Shown: positions 15,387-23,570, counted from the stretch's first letter. The stretch is DNA of 42,129 bases from an uncultured Collinsella sp. (GCA_958433005.1 CAUAWV010000015.1:1-42129); one strand, 5' to 3'. Program-made: numbers and translations. The notes: generated by a model from the sequence alone, not told the origin.

Positions 15387-16815
15387 GTTGCAGAGTGCCC
15401 CCCATTAGCTGCAATTCCAGGGTATTTAGCTCATTTGGACTCAAATCGTCGTACTGGACAAGGATTCGAGTCGGGTTTGAAGATCCATGTGCGCCATCGG
15501 GACACCAAAAACAGTCATTGATATCGATGTAAGGGATGCTCGAGCGCGCGAGGGCGCGTGTAAAAGAGTTTCCGCCCGTATCGCACTCCGCAACTACGAC
15601 GCAGTAGAGGCCGGCATCCGCGTGCTCAACCAAAAACTCCCCCGCCGGAAACGCCTTTCGCACAAGCGCCGTCAGGCCATCACGCGCCTCGCGAGCTCGA
15701 ACGCGCACGCGGTTCACATGTCGCTCGTAATCACCCGATTCCAGCAAGCGAGCCAAAGCGACCTGGTCAACAGAACTCACCGACGAGGCGTAAAAACCAA
15801 GGTTGCGCCTAAACCGTTCCATCAGCTCATCAGGCAGGACCATATACGCCAAACGCAGGGCCGACGACAGACTTTTTGAAAAGGTGTTGGTGTAGATGAC
15901 CGATTGGGCGGCATCGATCGACGCGAGCGCGGGAATCGGCTTGCCGGCAAGGCGAAACTCACAATCAAAGTCATCTTCGATGAGATACCGGTCCGGCTGC
16001 TCGGCGGCCCAGCTCAGCAGGGCATAGCGACGCGCAATGCTCGTCACAAGGCCGGTCGGATATTGGTGAGACGGCATCAGGTGAAGGACATCCGCCCCGG
16101 TTTTCTGCAGAGCACTCAAGTCCACGCCTTCACCGTCCAACGGGATATGACGCACTTCGCAACCCATAGCCTGATAGATGCGCGTCAGGCGCAGATAGCC
16201 CGGATCCTCAACGGCATACACCTTGTCGGCTCCAAGCAACTGAACCAGCATGGTATCGAGCAGCTGGGCGCCCGCACCGATAACAATGTTGTTGGGGTCG
16301 ACATTCATACCCCTCGTCCCGCGTAGATGGTGCGCAATCGCACGTCGCAGCCGAGCGGTGCCCTGCGCCGGTGCGGGCGAAAAGATTTCGCGCTCGTCCT
16401 CGGATGCCAGCATCGCCCGTAGCGCGCTTTGCCAAAGCCGCGCCGCCTCCAAAGCAGAAGGAGAAAGCGCATCGAATCGCTCGACCTGTCCGTTGACATC
16501 ATGCACGCTGGGGCCCACAGAGACGGCATCTCGGTCGATGCCCTCCGCAGCCGAAGCCAAAACCGGTGCATCCGGAAGCTCGCAAGCGTAGTAGCCACGA
16601 CGTGGCATTGAGCAAATATAGCCCTCAGCGAGTAACTGGCTATATGCATTCTCGATGGTAATAACACTGATTCCCAGATGACTGGCAAAGGCGCGCTTGG
16701 ACGGCAGATGCTCCCCCGCCGTAATGCGTCCAGCTACGATATCATCTCGGATTTGCTGGTAAACATACTCATAGAGCGATGCTTCGCCGCGTTTTTCCAA
16801 ATTGTAGTCAAGCAT
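15379..16815 (-). CDS. pdxR: MocR/GabR-type regulator, probable PdxR activator of vitamin B6 synthesis
   Basis: The start is put at the ATG at 16815 with AGGTG eight bases upstream. The 478-residue protein has an N-terminal winged helix of the GntR type (residues about 12-75: YVYQQIRDDIVAGRITAGEH, LPSKRAFASHLGISVITIEN). An aminotransferase-fold domain follows, with YLIEDDFDCEFR and the PLP-lysine region TNTFSKSLSSALRLAYMVLP. Such MocR proteins bind PLP and control vitamin B6 genes. It is divergent from pdxS and pdxT with a 145-base gap that contains direct repeats CTGACCTTAT, which fits PdxR. The final lysine and TGA stop lie inside the inverted end of repeat copy 3, so the natural C-terminus may have been trimmed or altered by the repeat. 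Confidence 0.88.
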   Translation of the reverse strand: MLDYNLEKRGEASLYEYVYQQIRDDIVAGRITAGEHLPSKRAFASHLGISVITIENAYSQLLAEGYICSMPRRGYYACELPDAPVLASAAEGIDRDAVSVGPSVHDVNGQVERFDALSPSALEAARLWQSALRAMLASEDEREIFSPAPAQGTARLRRAIAHHLRGTRGMNVDPNNIVIGAGAQLLDTMLVQLLGADKVYAVEDPGYLRLTRIYQAMGCEVRHIPLDGEGVDLSALQKTGADVLHLMPSHQYPTGLVTSIARRYALLSWAAEQPDRYLIEDDFDCEFRLAGKPIPALASIDAAQSVIYTNTFSKSLSSALRLAYMVLPDELMERFRRNLGFYASSVSSVDQVALARLLESGDYERHVNRVRVRAREARDGLTALVRKAFPAGEFLVEHADAGLYCVVVAECDTGGNSFTRALARSSIPYIDINDCFWCPDGAHGSSNPTRILVQYDDLSPNELNTLELQLMGGTLQPK

Positions 16816-16826
16816 GAGTTTGTCAC

Positions 16827-16870
16827 CTGACCTTATCGAGCTGTTCAATCTGGTATTAAGCTGACCTTAT
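16827..16870. promoter_or_regulatory. Direct repeats CTGACCTTAT, likely PdxR sites
   Basis: CTGACCTTAT occurs at 16827-16836 and again at 16861-16870, 34 bp apart, in the divergent pdxR/pdxS gap. MocR regulators commonly bind direct repeats. The first copy lies just upstream of the pdxR start, so autoregulation is likely. Confidence 0.6.
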
Positions 16871-16960
16871 TATTATCTCGAAAACTGAGTATTTTGCCAT
16901 GCCCAGCTCCCCGATAGGATTTTCCGTCAAGCAATGCACATGCCAACCAAGGGAGCAACC

Positions 16961-17851
16961 ATGGCAGAACAGACCAGCAAGGCAGATCGCGTCAAACTCA
17001 ATCGCGAGCTCGCGCAGATGCTCAAGGGCGGCGTCATCATGGACGTCACCACGCCCGAGCAGGCACGTATCGCCGAGGAGGCAGGCGCCTGCGCCGTCAT
17101 GGCTCTCGAGCGCATCCCGGCCGACATCCGCGCCGCCGGCGGCGTGTCGCGCATGAGTGACCCCAAGATGATCAAGGGCATTCAAGAGGCCGTCTCCATC
17201 CCCGTCATGGCCAAGTGCCGCATCGGTCACATCGTCGAGGCGCAGGTCCTTCAGGCCATCGAGATCGACTACATCGATGAGTCCGAGGTTCTCTCCCCCG
17301 CCGACGATGTCTACCACATCGATAAGACCCAGTTTGACGTCCCGTTTGTCTGCGGTGCCCGCGATCTGGGCGAAGCGTTGCGCCGTGTTGCCGAGGGCGC
17401 CACAATGATTCGCACCAAGGGCGAGCCGGGCACGGGCGACGTCGTCCAAGCCGTGCGCCACATGCGCAAGATTCAAAAGCAAATCCGCGACGTTGCTGCT
17501 CTGCGCGATGACGAGCTCTTTGAGGCAGCTAAGCAACTGCAAGTTCCAGTCGAGCTTGTGCGCGAGGTCCATGCCACGGGCAAGCTTCCCGTGGTGAACT
17601 TTGCCGCCGGCGGTGTAGCAACCCCCGCGGACGCCGCGCTGATGATGCAGCTGGGTGCCGAGGGCGTCTTTGTCGGCTCGGGCATCTTTAAGAGCGGCGA
17701 CCCCGCCAAACGCGCCGCCGCCATCGTTAAGGCTGTGGCAAACTTCACCGACGCCAAGCTCATTGCCGAGCTTTCTGAGGACCTGGGCGAGGCCATGGTC
17801 GGTATCAACGCTGACGAGATCGAGATCATCATGGAGGAGCGCGGACGCTAG
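16961..17851 (+). CDS. pdxS: Pyridoxal 5'-phosphate synthase, lyase subunit PdxS
   Basis: The start is set at the ATG at 16961, behind AAGGGAG. The 296-residue protein shows the family's near-invariant blocks: MLKGGVIMDVTTPEQARIAE, AVMALERIPADIRAAGGVSR, MSDPKMIKGI, VMAKCRIGHIVEAQ (with the imine-forming lysine), DESEVLSPADD, MIRTKGEPGTGDVVQAVRHM, VVNFAAGGVATPADAALMMQ and GVFVGSGIFKSGDP. PdxS forms PLP from ribose 5-phosphate, glyceraldehyde 3-phosphate and ammonia supplied by PdxT, as a dodecamer. pdxT begins 20 bases downstream. It is transcribed away from the MocR regulator, which likely activates it. Confidence 0.97.
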   Translation: MAEQTSKADRVKLNRELAQMLKGGVIMDVTTPEQARIAEEAGACAVMALERIPADIRAAGGVSRMSDPKMIKGIQEAVSIPVMAKCRIGHIVEAQVLQAIEIDYIDESEVLSPADDVYHIDKTQFDVPFVCGARDLGEALRRVAEGATMIRTKGEPGTGDVVQAVRHMRKIQKQIRDVAALRDDELFEAAKQLQVPVELVREVHATGKLPVVNFAAGGVATPADAALMMQLGAEGVFVGSGIFKSGDPAKRAAAIVKAVANFTDAKLIAELSEDLGEAMVGINADEIEIIMEERGR

Positions 17852-17871
17852 TCCAGCAGAAAGGATCGCAC

Positions 17872-18459
17872 ATGAGCGATTATGCAGGCCAGACGGTCGC
17901 CGTGCTGGCGGTCCAAGGCGCTTTTGCCGAGCACGAGACAAGACTATCCGAGCTGGGCGCACGTTGTATTGAGCTGAGGCAGGCGGCTGATTTGATGCAG
18001 GACTTTGACCGTCTGGTACTTCCCGGCGGCGAGTCCACCGTTCAAGGGAAGCTGCTTGATGAGCTGGGCATGCTCGAGGAGCTTCGCGCCCGTATCGCTG
18101 AAGGCATGCCCGTCCTGGGCACCTGCGCCGGCTTGATTCTACTGGCTCACGACCTTGCCGCCCATGACGATAAAGGCACGCCGCGTTTGGCAACCATGGA
18201 TGTACTTGTCGAGCGCAATGCCTACGGCAGGCAGCTCGGCAGCTTTCGAACCAAGGGGCAAGTAGCCGGCATCGACGGCGAAGCGCCGCTGACGTTTATC
18301 CGCGCGCCCCGCATCGTCGAGGTCCACGGCGACGCCAAGGCCCTGGCCGAAGTCGATGGCCGCATCGTCGCTGCCCGCCAAGACAATCAGCTCGGCGTAA
18401 CCTTCCACCCCGAACTCGACGAAGACACCCGCCTCCACGAACTGTTCCTACAAATGTAG
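17872..18459 (+). CDS. pdxT: Pyridoxal 5'-phosphate synthase, glutaminase subunit PdxT
   Basis: The ATG at 17872 follows AAAGGA. The 195-residue class I glutamine amidotransferase has LPGGEST near residues 46-52, the nucleophile cysteine in LGTCAGLILLA (near 81), and the His-Glu pair in VTFHPELDED near the C-terminus. It releases ammonia from glutamine and passes it to PdxS. The length matches the family (about 190-200 residues). It is the second gene of the pdxST operon. No T-rich terminator follows directly; instead a set of palindromic elements begins 24 bases downstream. Confidence 0.96.
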   Translation: MSDYAGQTVAVLAVQGAFAEHETRLSELGARCIELRQAADLMQDFDRLVLPGGESTVQGKLLDELGMLEELRARIAEGMPVLGTCAGLILLAHDLAAHDDKGTPRLATMDVLVERNAYGRQLGSFRTKGQVAGIDGEAPLTFIRAPRIVEVHGDAKALAEVDGRIVAARQDNQLGVTFHPELDEDTRLHELFLQM

Positions 18460-18482
18460 GCATCGAAATCAACAAACGAAAC

Positions 18483-18546
18483 GAGAGCGGATAATCTCCC
18501 ACTTCAAGCTTGAATGCAGGCTCAAACCGGGAGATTATCCACTCTC
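18483..18546. repeat. 64-bp inverted repeat after pdxT
   Basis: GAGAGCGGATAATCTCCC (18483-18500) pairs with GGGAGATTATCCACTCTC (18529-18546), with 17 of 18 positions matching. The centre holds the palindrome TTCAAGCTTGAA. No T-run follows, so it looks more like a mobile or REP-type palindrome than a simple terminator. Confidence 0.75.
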
Positions 18547-18552
18547 ATGCTA

Positions 18553-18612
18553 TGTAGTCATTGGGGTCGCTCTTAACCGACTACTCAAACAAGAACGTTC
18601 CCAACGACTACA
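18553..18612. repeat. 60-bp inverted repeat
   Basis: TGTAGTCATTGGG (18553-18565) pairs with CCCAACGACTACA (18600-18612), with one mismatch. It begins six bases after the previous palindrome. Confidence 0.65.
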
Positions 18613-18659
18613 TTGCGATAGACAACCACGTTTGCTCAGATAAAACCGACCAAAATAAA

Positions 18660-18682
18660 CCTGCCCCTTTTTGGCAGGTTTT
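18660..18682. terminator. Short hairpin terminator
   Basis: CCTGCC, a seven-base loop and GGCAGG, followed by TTTT on the plus strand; A-rich upstream. It may end the pdxST transcript, 200 bases after pdxT. Confidence 0.55.
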
Positions 18683-18706
18683 GATCAAGGCAACGCCGAT
18701 GTTTTG

Positions 18707-18828
18707 GCAACGCCAGCGAGCGCCGCCCAGGGCGAACAAGTTGGCATGAAAAAGGCAAGGCATAGACCTTCTGGTCATGCCTTGCCTTTTGAATGACAAA
18801 TTGTCGCCCTGGGTGGCGCGCAGCGTCA
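18707..18828. repeat. Long (about 120 bp) imperfect inverted repeat
   Basis: The inner arms AAAAGGCAAGGCATAGACC and GGTCATGCCTTGCCTTTT (18750-18790) pair with one bulged A around TTCT. Farther out, CGCCGCCCAGGGCGA (18721-18735) pairs with TCGCCCTGGGTGGCG (18804-18818). The whole would fold as one hairpin of about 120 bases. It is similar in size to the 123-bp repeat but unrelated in sequence. Confidence 0.7.
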
Positions 18829-18832
18829 ACTA

Positions 18833-18859
18833 GTTACGCGGTTCGTAGAACCGCGTAAC
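18833..18859 (-). terminator. Perfect hairpin after the RGG-protein gene
   Basis: GTTACGCGGTTC (18833-18844), a GTA loop and GAACCGCGTAAC (18848-18859) give a perfect 12-bp stem, three bases after the stop of the minus-strand gene. There is no T-run, so termination by itself is uncertain. Confidence 0.55.
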
Positions 18860-18861
18860 CC

Positions 18862-19770
18862 CTAAAAGCGGTTGCCGCGGAAGCCGCCACCGTTGCGGCC
18901 GCCACGATCGCCACCGCGACCGCCGCGGTCGTTACCACGGTTGCCGCCGAAGCCGCCACGGCTGCCACCGCGATCGCCATAGCCACCACGGTTGCCACCA
19001 AAGCCGCCGCGACCGCCACGGTCGCCGCCACGGTCACCAAAGCCGCCACGGCCACCGCGATCGCCACCGCGACCGCCGCGGTCACCGCCACGGCCACCGC
19101 GATCGCCAAAGCCTCCGCGACCGCCACGGTCGCCGCCACGGCCACCGCGCTCGTCACGGCCGCCGCGAGGACCGCGGTCCTCGTCCAGGCCCATGGCGAC
19201 GAGCGGAGCGATAACCTTATCGAGAGCGGCCATCAGCTCGGTGGCCTCCTCGTAAGAAAGCTCGGGCAGGAGCTTCTCCTTCTTGTTGGCAAGCTCGGTC
19301 AGGCCCTCAGCGGCATCCTCGGCAGCGAAGACAACGATCTTGCGCATATCGCCCTCGGCGTCGTCGATGCGGCCGACCAGATCGGCGGCCTCGGCCTCGG
19401 CCATCAGGCCATCGAGCTCACGAAGGCGCATGCCCAGCAGGTCGGACATTTCCTTCTGCTCCATCTTGGGCTTGAGGTCAAGAAGCTTGATGGCGCGCTC
19501 GATGTTCGCCATGCGCTCGGCCTTGGCCTCCTCCTCCTTGGAAATAGCAAAGCGACGGCTGCGCAGCAGGCGGGCGGCCTTCTGCATCTTGTCCATCAGC
19601 TCTTCGTCATCGTAATCAGCGGCGGCCTCGACAACCTCGGCCTCCTCGGCGGAAACCTCGTCAGCAGCCTCAACCTCAGCAGCTTCGGTCTCCACGGTCT
19701 CGACTGCCTCGACCTCGGCAGCCATGGTCTCGTTCTCGGTCTCGTTCATGATCTCTTCGTTCTCAGACAT
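18862..19770 (-). CDS. Acidic protein with a long RGG/RG-box C-terminal tail
   Basis: The ATG at 19770 follows AAGGAG. The 302-residue product has three parts. Residues 1-60 are very rich in Glu, Val and Ala (NETENETMAAEVEAVETVET). Residues 60-195 are a helical region (ADYDDEELMDKMQKAARLLR, LLPELSYEEATELMAALDKV). Residues 200-302 are made of RGG repeats of the form DRGGRGGDRGGRGGFGD. Arg-Gly-Gly tails bind RNA and drive phase separation in eukaryotes; in bacteria they occur in cold-shock and DEAD-box proteins, but here no RNA-binding domain precedes the tail. The DNA of the tail is a tandem array (about 18870-19185). I do not recognise the family. An RNA-associated role is inferred. The gene is flanked by palindromes downstream and has its own promoter region upstream. 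Confidence 0.8.
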   Translation of the reverse strand: MSENEEIMNETENETMAAEVEAVETVETEAAEVEAADEVSAEEAEVVEAAADYDDEELMDKMQKAARLLRSRRFAISKEEEAKAERMANIERAIKLLDLKPKMEQKEMSDLLGMRLRELDGLMAEAEAADLVGRIDDAEGDMRKIVVFAAEDAAEGLTELANKKEKLLPELSYEEATELMAALDKVIAPLVAMGLDEDRGPRGGRDERGGRGGDRGGRGGFGDRGGRGGDRGGRGGDRGGRGGFGDRGGDRGGRGGFGGNRGGYGDRGGSRGGFGGNRGNDRGGRGGDRGGRNGGGFRGNRF

Positions 19771-19922
19771 GAGACTCCTTCTTGGCCCTCTCGGGCATCA
19801 TCGCCCCATTCGCGGGGCCCGTCGCGCACTCTTTGCGCTTTATACATTCATGCCTCTCGGCAAAACGTCCATTAGTTTATGGTGTCGCCATCCAATCTAG
19901 CTGCAGAATCTATGTGCACACA

Positions 19923-21338
19923 TTAATGCGACATGTGCGACTCGCGGCGAGCGTACACCAGCGACACCGCGAACCCGACAACGGCAATCACGGCCGCCAC
20001 GCGCACGGCGGCTGCAAATCCTATCGCCTGGGCAACGTCCGACGCAACGCCTGCGGCGCCAGCAGCCACCGCAGAACTCGAAAGCAGGCCGATAAACAGC
20101 GACGGACCAAACGACGCGGCAATCATGTTCCACGTGTTAAGCAATGCCGTTCCGTGAGGATGCTCAGCGGCGGGAAGCGTCTCCAAACCGGCGGTCTGCG
20201 AGGGGCTCAGTACCAAACCGACGCCGGCATACACCACAACGGCCAGCAGCACGACAACGCCGATGTTCATGCTTGCCGCGGTCATCGAGATTGCCGTCTG
20301 CCCCACAGCGATCAGGGCAAAGCCGACCGGCAGCAGCGGCCACGCACCACGGGCATCCATCACGCGTCCGCCCACAATCGAGGTCACGGCGTTGCAGGCG
20401 ATCGCCGGCAAAATGAGCAAACCCGCGACAAGTGCGGTCATGCCGTATGCGCCCTCAAAATAGAGCGGCAACAAAACGCTCATCGAGAACGTCGTCATCA
20501 TCGACACCACCACAAGCAGGCATGCAGGCCAAAAACGAACGCTCGCCATGGGACGCACGTTAAGCACCGGATGCTCGAGCTTGAGCTGACGAACCGCAAA
20601 CAGGCCGAGCACCACAACAGCGGCGAAAAGCGCCACGATACCGGCCATCACATTGGTCGAGAACTCGCCTACGGAATACACGAACGCCGTAATGCCGGCA
20701 GCGAGCAAAACAACCGACAGAATATCAAGCGTGGTGTTCGAGCGCTCTCCGACATTCCGAACGAGCTTTGCTGCCGCCGCGGCGACCACGACACCGCCCA
20801 CCAGCGGCACTACGAACACCGCCCTCCAGCCAAACAACGTGCATATAAGACCACTAATCACGGGCCCAAACGCCGGCCCTAGCGTAATGCAGGCACCGCC
20901 CAGGCTCAGATACAGACCGAGCTTCTCGCGCGGAGCACAAGATAGCACCACATTCATCATGAGCGGAAACAAGATGCCCGATCCCGCAGCCTGCAAAATA
21001 CGACTTGGCAGCAAAACGGTAAACGACGGGGCGACCAGGCACAGAACTTCTCCGGCGACCATGCATCCGCATGCGAAAAACAGCAGCTTGCGCGTCGAGA
21101 AACGACCGGACAGAAAGGCCATGATGGCCGTAAAGATCGACGTCACGATCATGTATCCCGAAACTAGCCACTGCGCCGTGGTGGCACTCACCGAAAAGGC
21201 CGCCATGATATCGTGCAGTGCCACGTTAATGATGTTCTCGTTAAACGCGGCGACAAAGGCTGCAATATACATTACGACGAGAAACGCCGCAGTGGCCGAT
21301 GGCGCTACTTGAACTTGTTGCTGAGATTTGCTCCCCAT
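19923..21338 (-). CDS. MFS transporter, DHA2 (drug:proton antiporter) type
   Basis: The start is set at the ATG of MGSKSQQQ (21338) with GGAAGGA upstream; the frame runs to 21455 without a good site. The 471-residue protein has 14 predicted hydrophobic segments, typical of the EmrB/QacA-like DHA2 group. Recognisable elements are FNENIINVALHDIMAAF in segment 1 (the family's D/N-ALP region), GRFSTRKLLF (motif A), SRILQAAGSGILFPLMMNVV (motif B region) and GPAFGPVISGLICTLFGWRAVF (motif C). It should export a compound using the proton gradient; the substrate cannot be told from sequence. No regulator lies next to it. The gene is alone on its strand, with a 150-base gap before the RGG-protein gene. 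Confidence 0.9.
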   Translation of the reverse strand: MGSKSQQQVQVAPSATAAFLVVMYIAAFVAAFNENIINVALHDIMAAFSVSATTAQWLVSGYMIVTSIFTAIMAFLSGRFSTRKLLFFACGCMVAGEVLCLVAPSFTVLLPSRILQAAGSGILFPLMMNVVLSCAPREKLGLYLSLGGACITLGPAFGPVISGLICTLFGWRAVFVVPLVGGVVVAAAAAKLVRNVGERSNTTLDILSVVLLAAGITAFVYSVGEFSTNVMAGIVALFAAVVVLGLFAVRQLKLEHPVLNVRPMASVRFWPACLLVVVSMMTTFSMSVLLPLYFEGAYGMTALVAGLLILPAIACNAVTSIVGGRVMDARGAWPLLPVGFALIAVGQTAISMTAASMNIGVVVLLAVVVYAGVGLVLSPSQTAGLETLPAAEHPHGTALLNTWNMIAASFGPSLFIGLLSSSAVAAGAAGVASDVAQAIGFAAAVRVAAVIAVVGFAVSLVYARRESHMSH

Positions 21339-21542
21339 GCATTTCCTTCCTCTTGGAACGACAGTCGCATCGCCCCAGAGGAACAGTCCAGGGCGAAAAT
21401 GAGCCCTAGACTTACGCCAGACGCCGCACACGACGAATCTGACAACATGGTCCAACGTCGAAAGATTGTAACGCGGACGCGCAGCTTTCCTTCCGCGCTA
21501 TTATTAAAAGTCCACGAAAGCATAAGACATGAGGAGCCCGCC

Positions 21543-21953
21543 ATGATTAAGCCCATCATGAAATCCGAGTTCTTTTTGCGCCTGCCTTCCGAAGACGCGG
21601 GCCCCGATGACGCCGTGACTGGGCAGGACCTCCTAGATACGCTCCATGAGCATGAGCACGAGTGCGTGGGCCTCGCCGCCAATATGATCGGCGTGCGCAA
21701 ACGCATCATCTGCGTAAAGGACGGCAACAGGGCGCTGTTGATGTACAACCCTCAAATTCTTGAGCAGGTCAATGCCTATCAGACGAGCGAAGTATGCCTC
21801 TCGCTTGCCGGCGAGCGCCCCTGTACCCGTTATCGCCGCATTAAGGTGGAGTATCTGGACGAGAACTTCGTCCACCGCATCAAAAACTTCTCGGGCTACA
21901 CCGCCGAAATCATCCAACACGAAATCGACCACTGCAACGGGATCGTTATATAG
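21543..21953 (+). CDS. Short peptide deformylase-like protein (AANMIG type)
   Basis: The ATG at 21543 follows GAGGAG. The 136-residue protein has the three deformylase motifs: CVGLAANMIGV (residues 41-51; motif 1), SEVCLSLAG (motif 2 with the metal cysteine) and QHEIDHCNG (motif 3, HExxH intact). In motif 1 the glutamine that stabilises the reaction intermediate in classical PDF is methionine (Met48). A short PDF-like group with AANMIG is known from Firmicutes, from memory, so this looks like a family trait. The protein is about 30 residues shorter than classical deformylases. It may remove formyl groups from proteins or another N-formyl substrate. A strong terminator follows. Confidence 0.85.
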   Translation: MIKPIMKSEFFLRLPSEDAGPDDAVTGQDLLDTLHEHEHECVGLAANMIGVRKRIICVKDGNRALLMYNPQILEQVNAYQTSEVCLSLAGERPCTRYRRIKVEYLDENFVHRIKNFSGYTAEIIQHEIDHCNGIVI

Positions 21954-21969
21954 TTCTGCCGATTCAAGA

Positions 21970-22005
21970 AAGCTCCCTGCAGCAAAACAACTGCAGGGAG
22001 CTTTT
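21970..22005. terminator. Bidirectional terminator
   Basis: AAGCTCCCTGCAG (21970-21982) pairs with CTGCAGGGAGCTT (21991-22003), followed by TTTTC on the plus strand and TTTCTTG on the minus strand. It separates the convergent deformylase-like and aminotransferase genes. Confidence 0.88.
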
Positions 22006-22028
22006 CATAGTGCGGAACTTCTATCCCA

Positions 22029-23549
22029 CTAGCTCTGACGGTAATGGTCGAAGAAGTCGGCGAGGTCTTCGAGGGACTCTTTGAGCACTTCCATGCGCGG
22101 CAGGTACACGATACGGAAGTGGTCGGGCTCAGCCCAGTTAAAGCCGCCGCCGCGCGTGATCAGGATCTTCTTCTCGTGCAGCAGGTCAAGGGCGAACTGC
22201 TCGTCATCGGTAATGTTGAACTTCTTCACATCCATCTTGGGGAAGATGTAGAACGCCGCACGCGGCTTAACCACCGAGATACCATCGATCTTGCTGAGCG
22301 CCTCATACACAAAATTGCGCTGCTCGTAGACACGACCGCCCGGGCGGATATAGTTGTTAACAGACTGATGGCCGCCGAGCGCCGTCTGGACGATCGACTG
22401 AGCCGGCACGTTGGAGCACAGGCGCATGTTCGAGAGCATGTTGATGCCCATAATAAAGTCGCTCATGCAGCGCTGGTTACCCGAAAGCACCATCCAGCCA
22501 ATACGATAGCCCGCGATCATGTGCGACTTGGAAAGGCCGCTAAAGGTGACGCAGGGCAGGTCGGGGGCGAGTGATGCAATGGAGACGTGCTCGTAGCCGT
22601 CCATGCACAGGCGGTCGTAGATCTCGTCGGCAAAAATCATGAGCTGGTGCCTGCGCGCGATCTCAACGATGCCCTCGAGCACCTCGCGCGGATAGACAGA
22701 GCCCGTGGGGTTGTTGGGGTTGATGATGACGAGGGCCTTGGTCGCGCTCGTGATCTTGGACTCCATATCCTCCAGGTCGGGATACCAATCCGCTTGCTCA
22801 TCACACAGATAGTGAACGGGATGACCGCCGGCAAGGGTTGCGCACGCCGTCCAAAGCGGATAGTCGGGGCTGGGGATCAGAATCTCGTCGCCATTGTCGA
22901 GCAGCGCGTTCATCGAAAGCTGAATGAGTTCGGATACGCCGTTGCCCGTGTAGATGTGCTCCATCTGAACATTGGGCAGGCCCTTGATCTGCGAATACTG
23001 CATGATCGCCTTGCGTGCAGAGAACAGGCCGCGCGAGTTGGAATAGCCTTCGCAGTCGGGCAGCTGCTGGCGCATATCCTTAATGACCTCATCGGGCGTG
23101 CGGAAACCAAAGGGCGCGGGGTTGCCGATGTTGAGCTTGAGGATGCGCTCGCCCTCGTCCTCCATACGGGCGGCCTCGTCGACGACGGGACCGCGCACGT
23201 CATACAGGACGTTATCGAGCTTGGTGGATTTAGAAAAAGTACGCATGGTGGTGCTCCTTGGAATTTGAGCTGAGGGTTGGGGTTCGGGCTTGGGCACGTT
23301 GCGAGGCGATGACGTCTCGCCTTGATCGGCGTCACCGGCGATCAGCCAGGTAACATCGACCTCCAAAATACGGGCGAGCAGCTCTGCCACATCGCGCCGC
23401 GGGATCGTCTTGCCGCTCACATATTGGCTCATCTGACTCTTGCCGAGTTTTTTGCCGAGCATCTCCGATGCGCGGATTACGTCCGACTGGCGAACGTCGC
23501 GATCGGACATAGTCTGTCGCAGGCGATCGCTAAACGTCTCTTGGGCCAC
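22029..23549 (-). CDS. XRE helix-turn-helix fused to an AlaA-like aminotransferase
   Basis: The start is the GTG at 23549 with AAGGAGG five bases upstream. Residues 1-70 form an XRE-type DNA-binding domain (FSDRLRQTMSDRDVRQSDVI, GKSQMSQYVSGKTIPRRDVA). A proline-rich linker follows (about 75-100), then a complete class I aminotransferase of 405 residues. That part has NIGNPAPFGF, YTGNGVSELI, IINPNNPTGSVYPRE, the aspartate of FADEIYDRL, the PLP-lysine motif SGLSKSHMIAGYRIGW and the substrate arginine in HFRIVYLPR. It is closest to AlaA-type glutamate-pyruvate aminotransferases, which are 405 residues long. At the junction, ATG 23246 has its own AAGGAG site, so a free aminotransferase may also be made. 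Repeated GTTCAATTT sites lie upstream. Confidence 0.9.
   Translation of the reverse strand: MAQETFSDRLRQTMSDRDVRQSDVIRASEMLGKKLGKSQMSQYVSGKTIPRRDVAELLARILEVDVTWLIAGDADQGETSSPRNVPKPEPQPSAQIPRSTTMRTFSKSTKLDNVLYDVRGPVVDEAARMEDEGERILKLNIGNPAPFGFRTPDEVIKDMRQQLPDCEGYSNSRGLFSARKAIMQYSQIKGLPNVQMEHIYTGNGVSELIQLSMNALLDNGDEILIPSPDYPLWTACATLAGGHPVHYLCDEQADWYPDLEDMESKITSATKALVIINPNNPTGSVYPREVLEGIVEIARRHQLMIFADEIYDRLCMDGYEHVSIASLAPDLPCVTFSGLSKSHMIAGYRIGWMVLSGNQRCMSDFIMGINMLSNMRLCSNVPAQSIVQTALGGHQSVNNYIRPGGRVYEQRNFVYEALSKIDGISVVKPRAAFYIFPKMDVKKFNITDDEQFALDLLHEKKILITRGGGFNWAEPDHFRIVYLPRMEVLKESLEDLADFFDHYRQS
23244..23259 (-). promoter_or_regulatory. Internal ribosome-binding site and start for free AlaA
   Basis: Within the fusion gene, AAGGAG (23254-23259) lies seven bases before an in-frame ATG (23244-23246). 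Translation from here gives a 405-residue aminotransferase (MRTFSKSTKL...), the usual AlaA length. Confidence 0.6.
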
Positions 23550-23570
23550 AGGAACCTCCTTGCTGGCAAA

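Noticed and set aside
16856..18193. A 445-codon minus-strand frame over pdxS and pdxT
   Set aside because: It is antisense to two near-invariant proteins and has no ribosome site or recognisable motif.
18608..18829. A 73-codon minus-strand frame in the palindrome cluster
   Set aside because: It runs through three hairpins, has no ribosome site and no family likeness.
18870..19185. Regular short repeats that could suggest a CRISPR array
   Set aside because: The repeats are in frame and encode the RGG tail; there are no unique spacers and no cas genes.
19782..20882. A 366-codon plus-strand frame opposite the MFS transporter
   Set aside because: His/Arg-rich shadow of a membrane protein; the transporter frame has clear family motifs.
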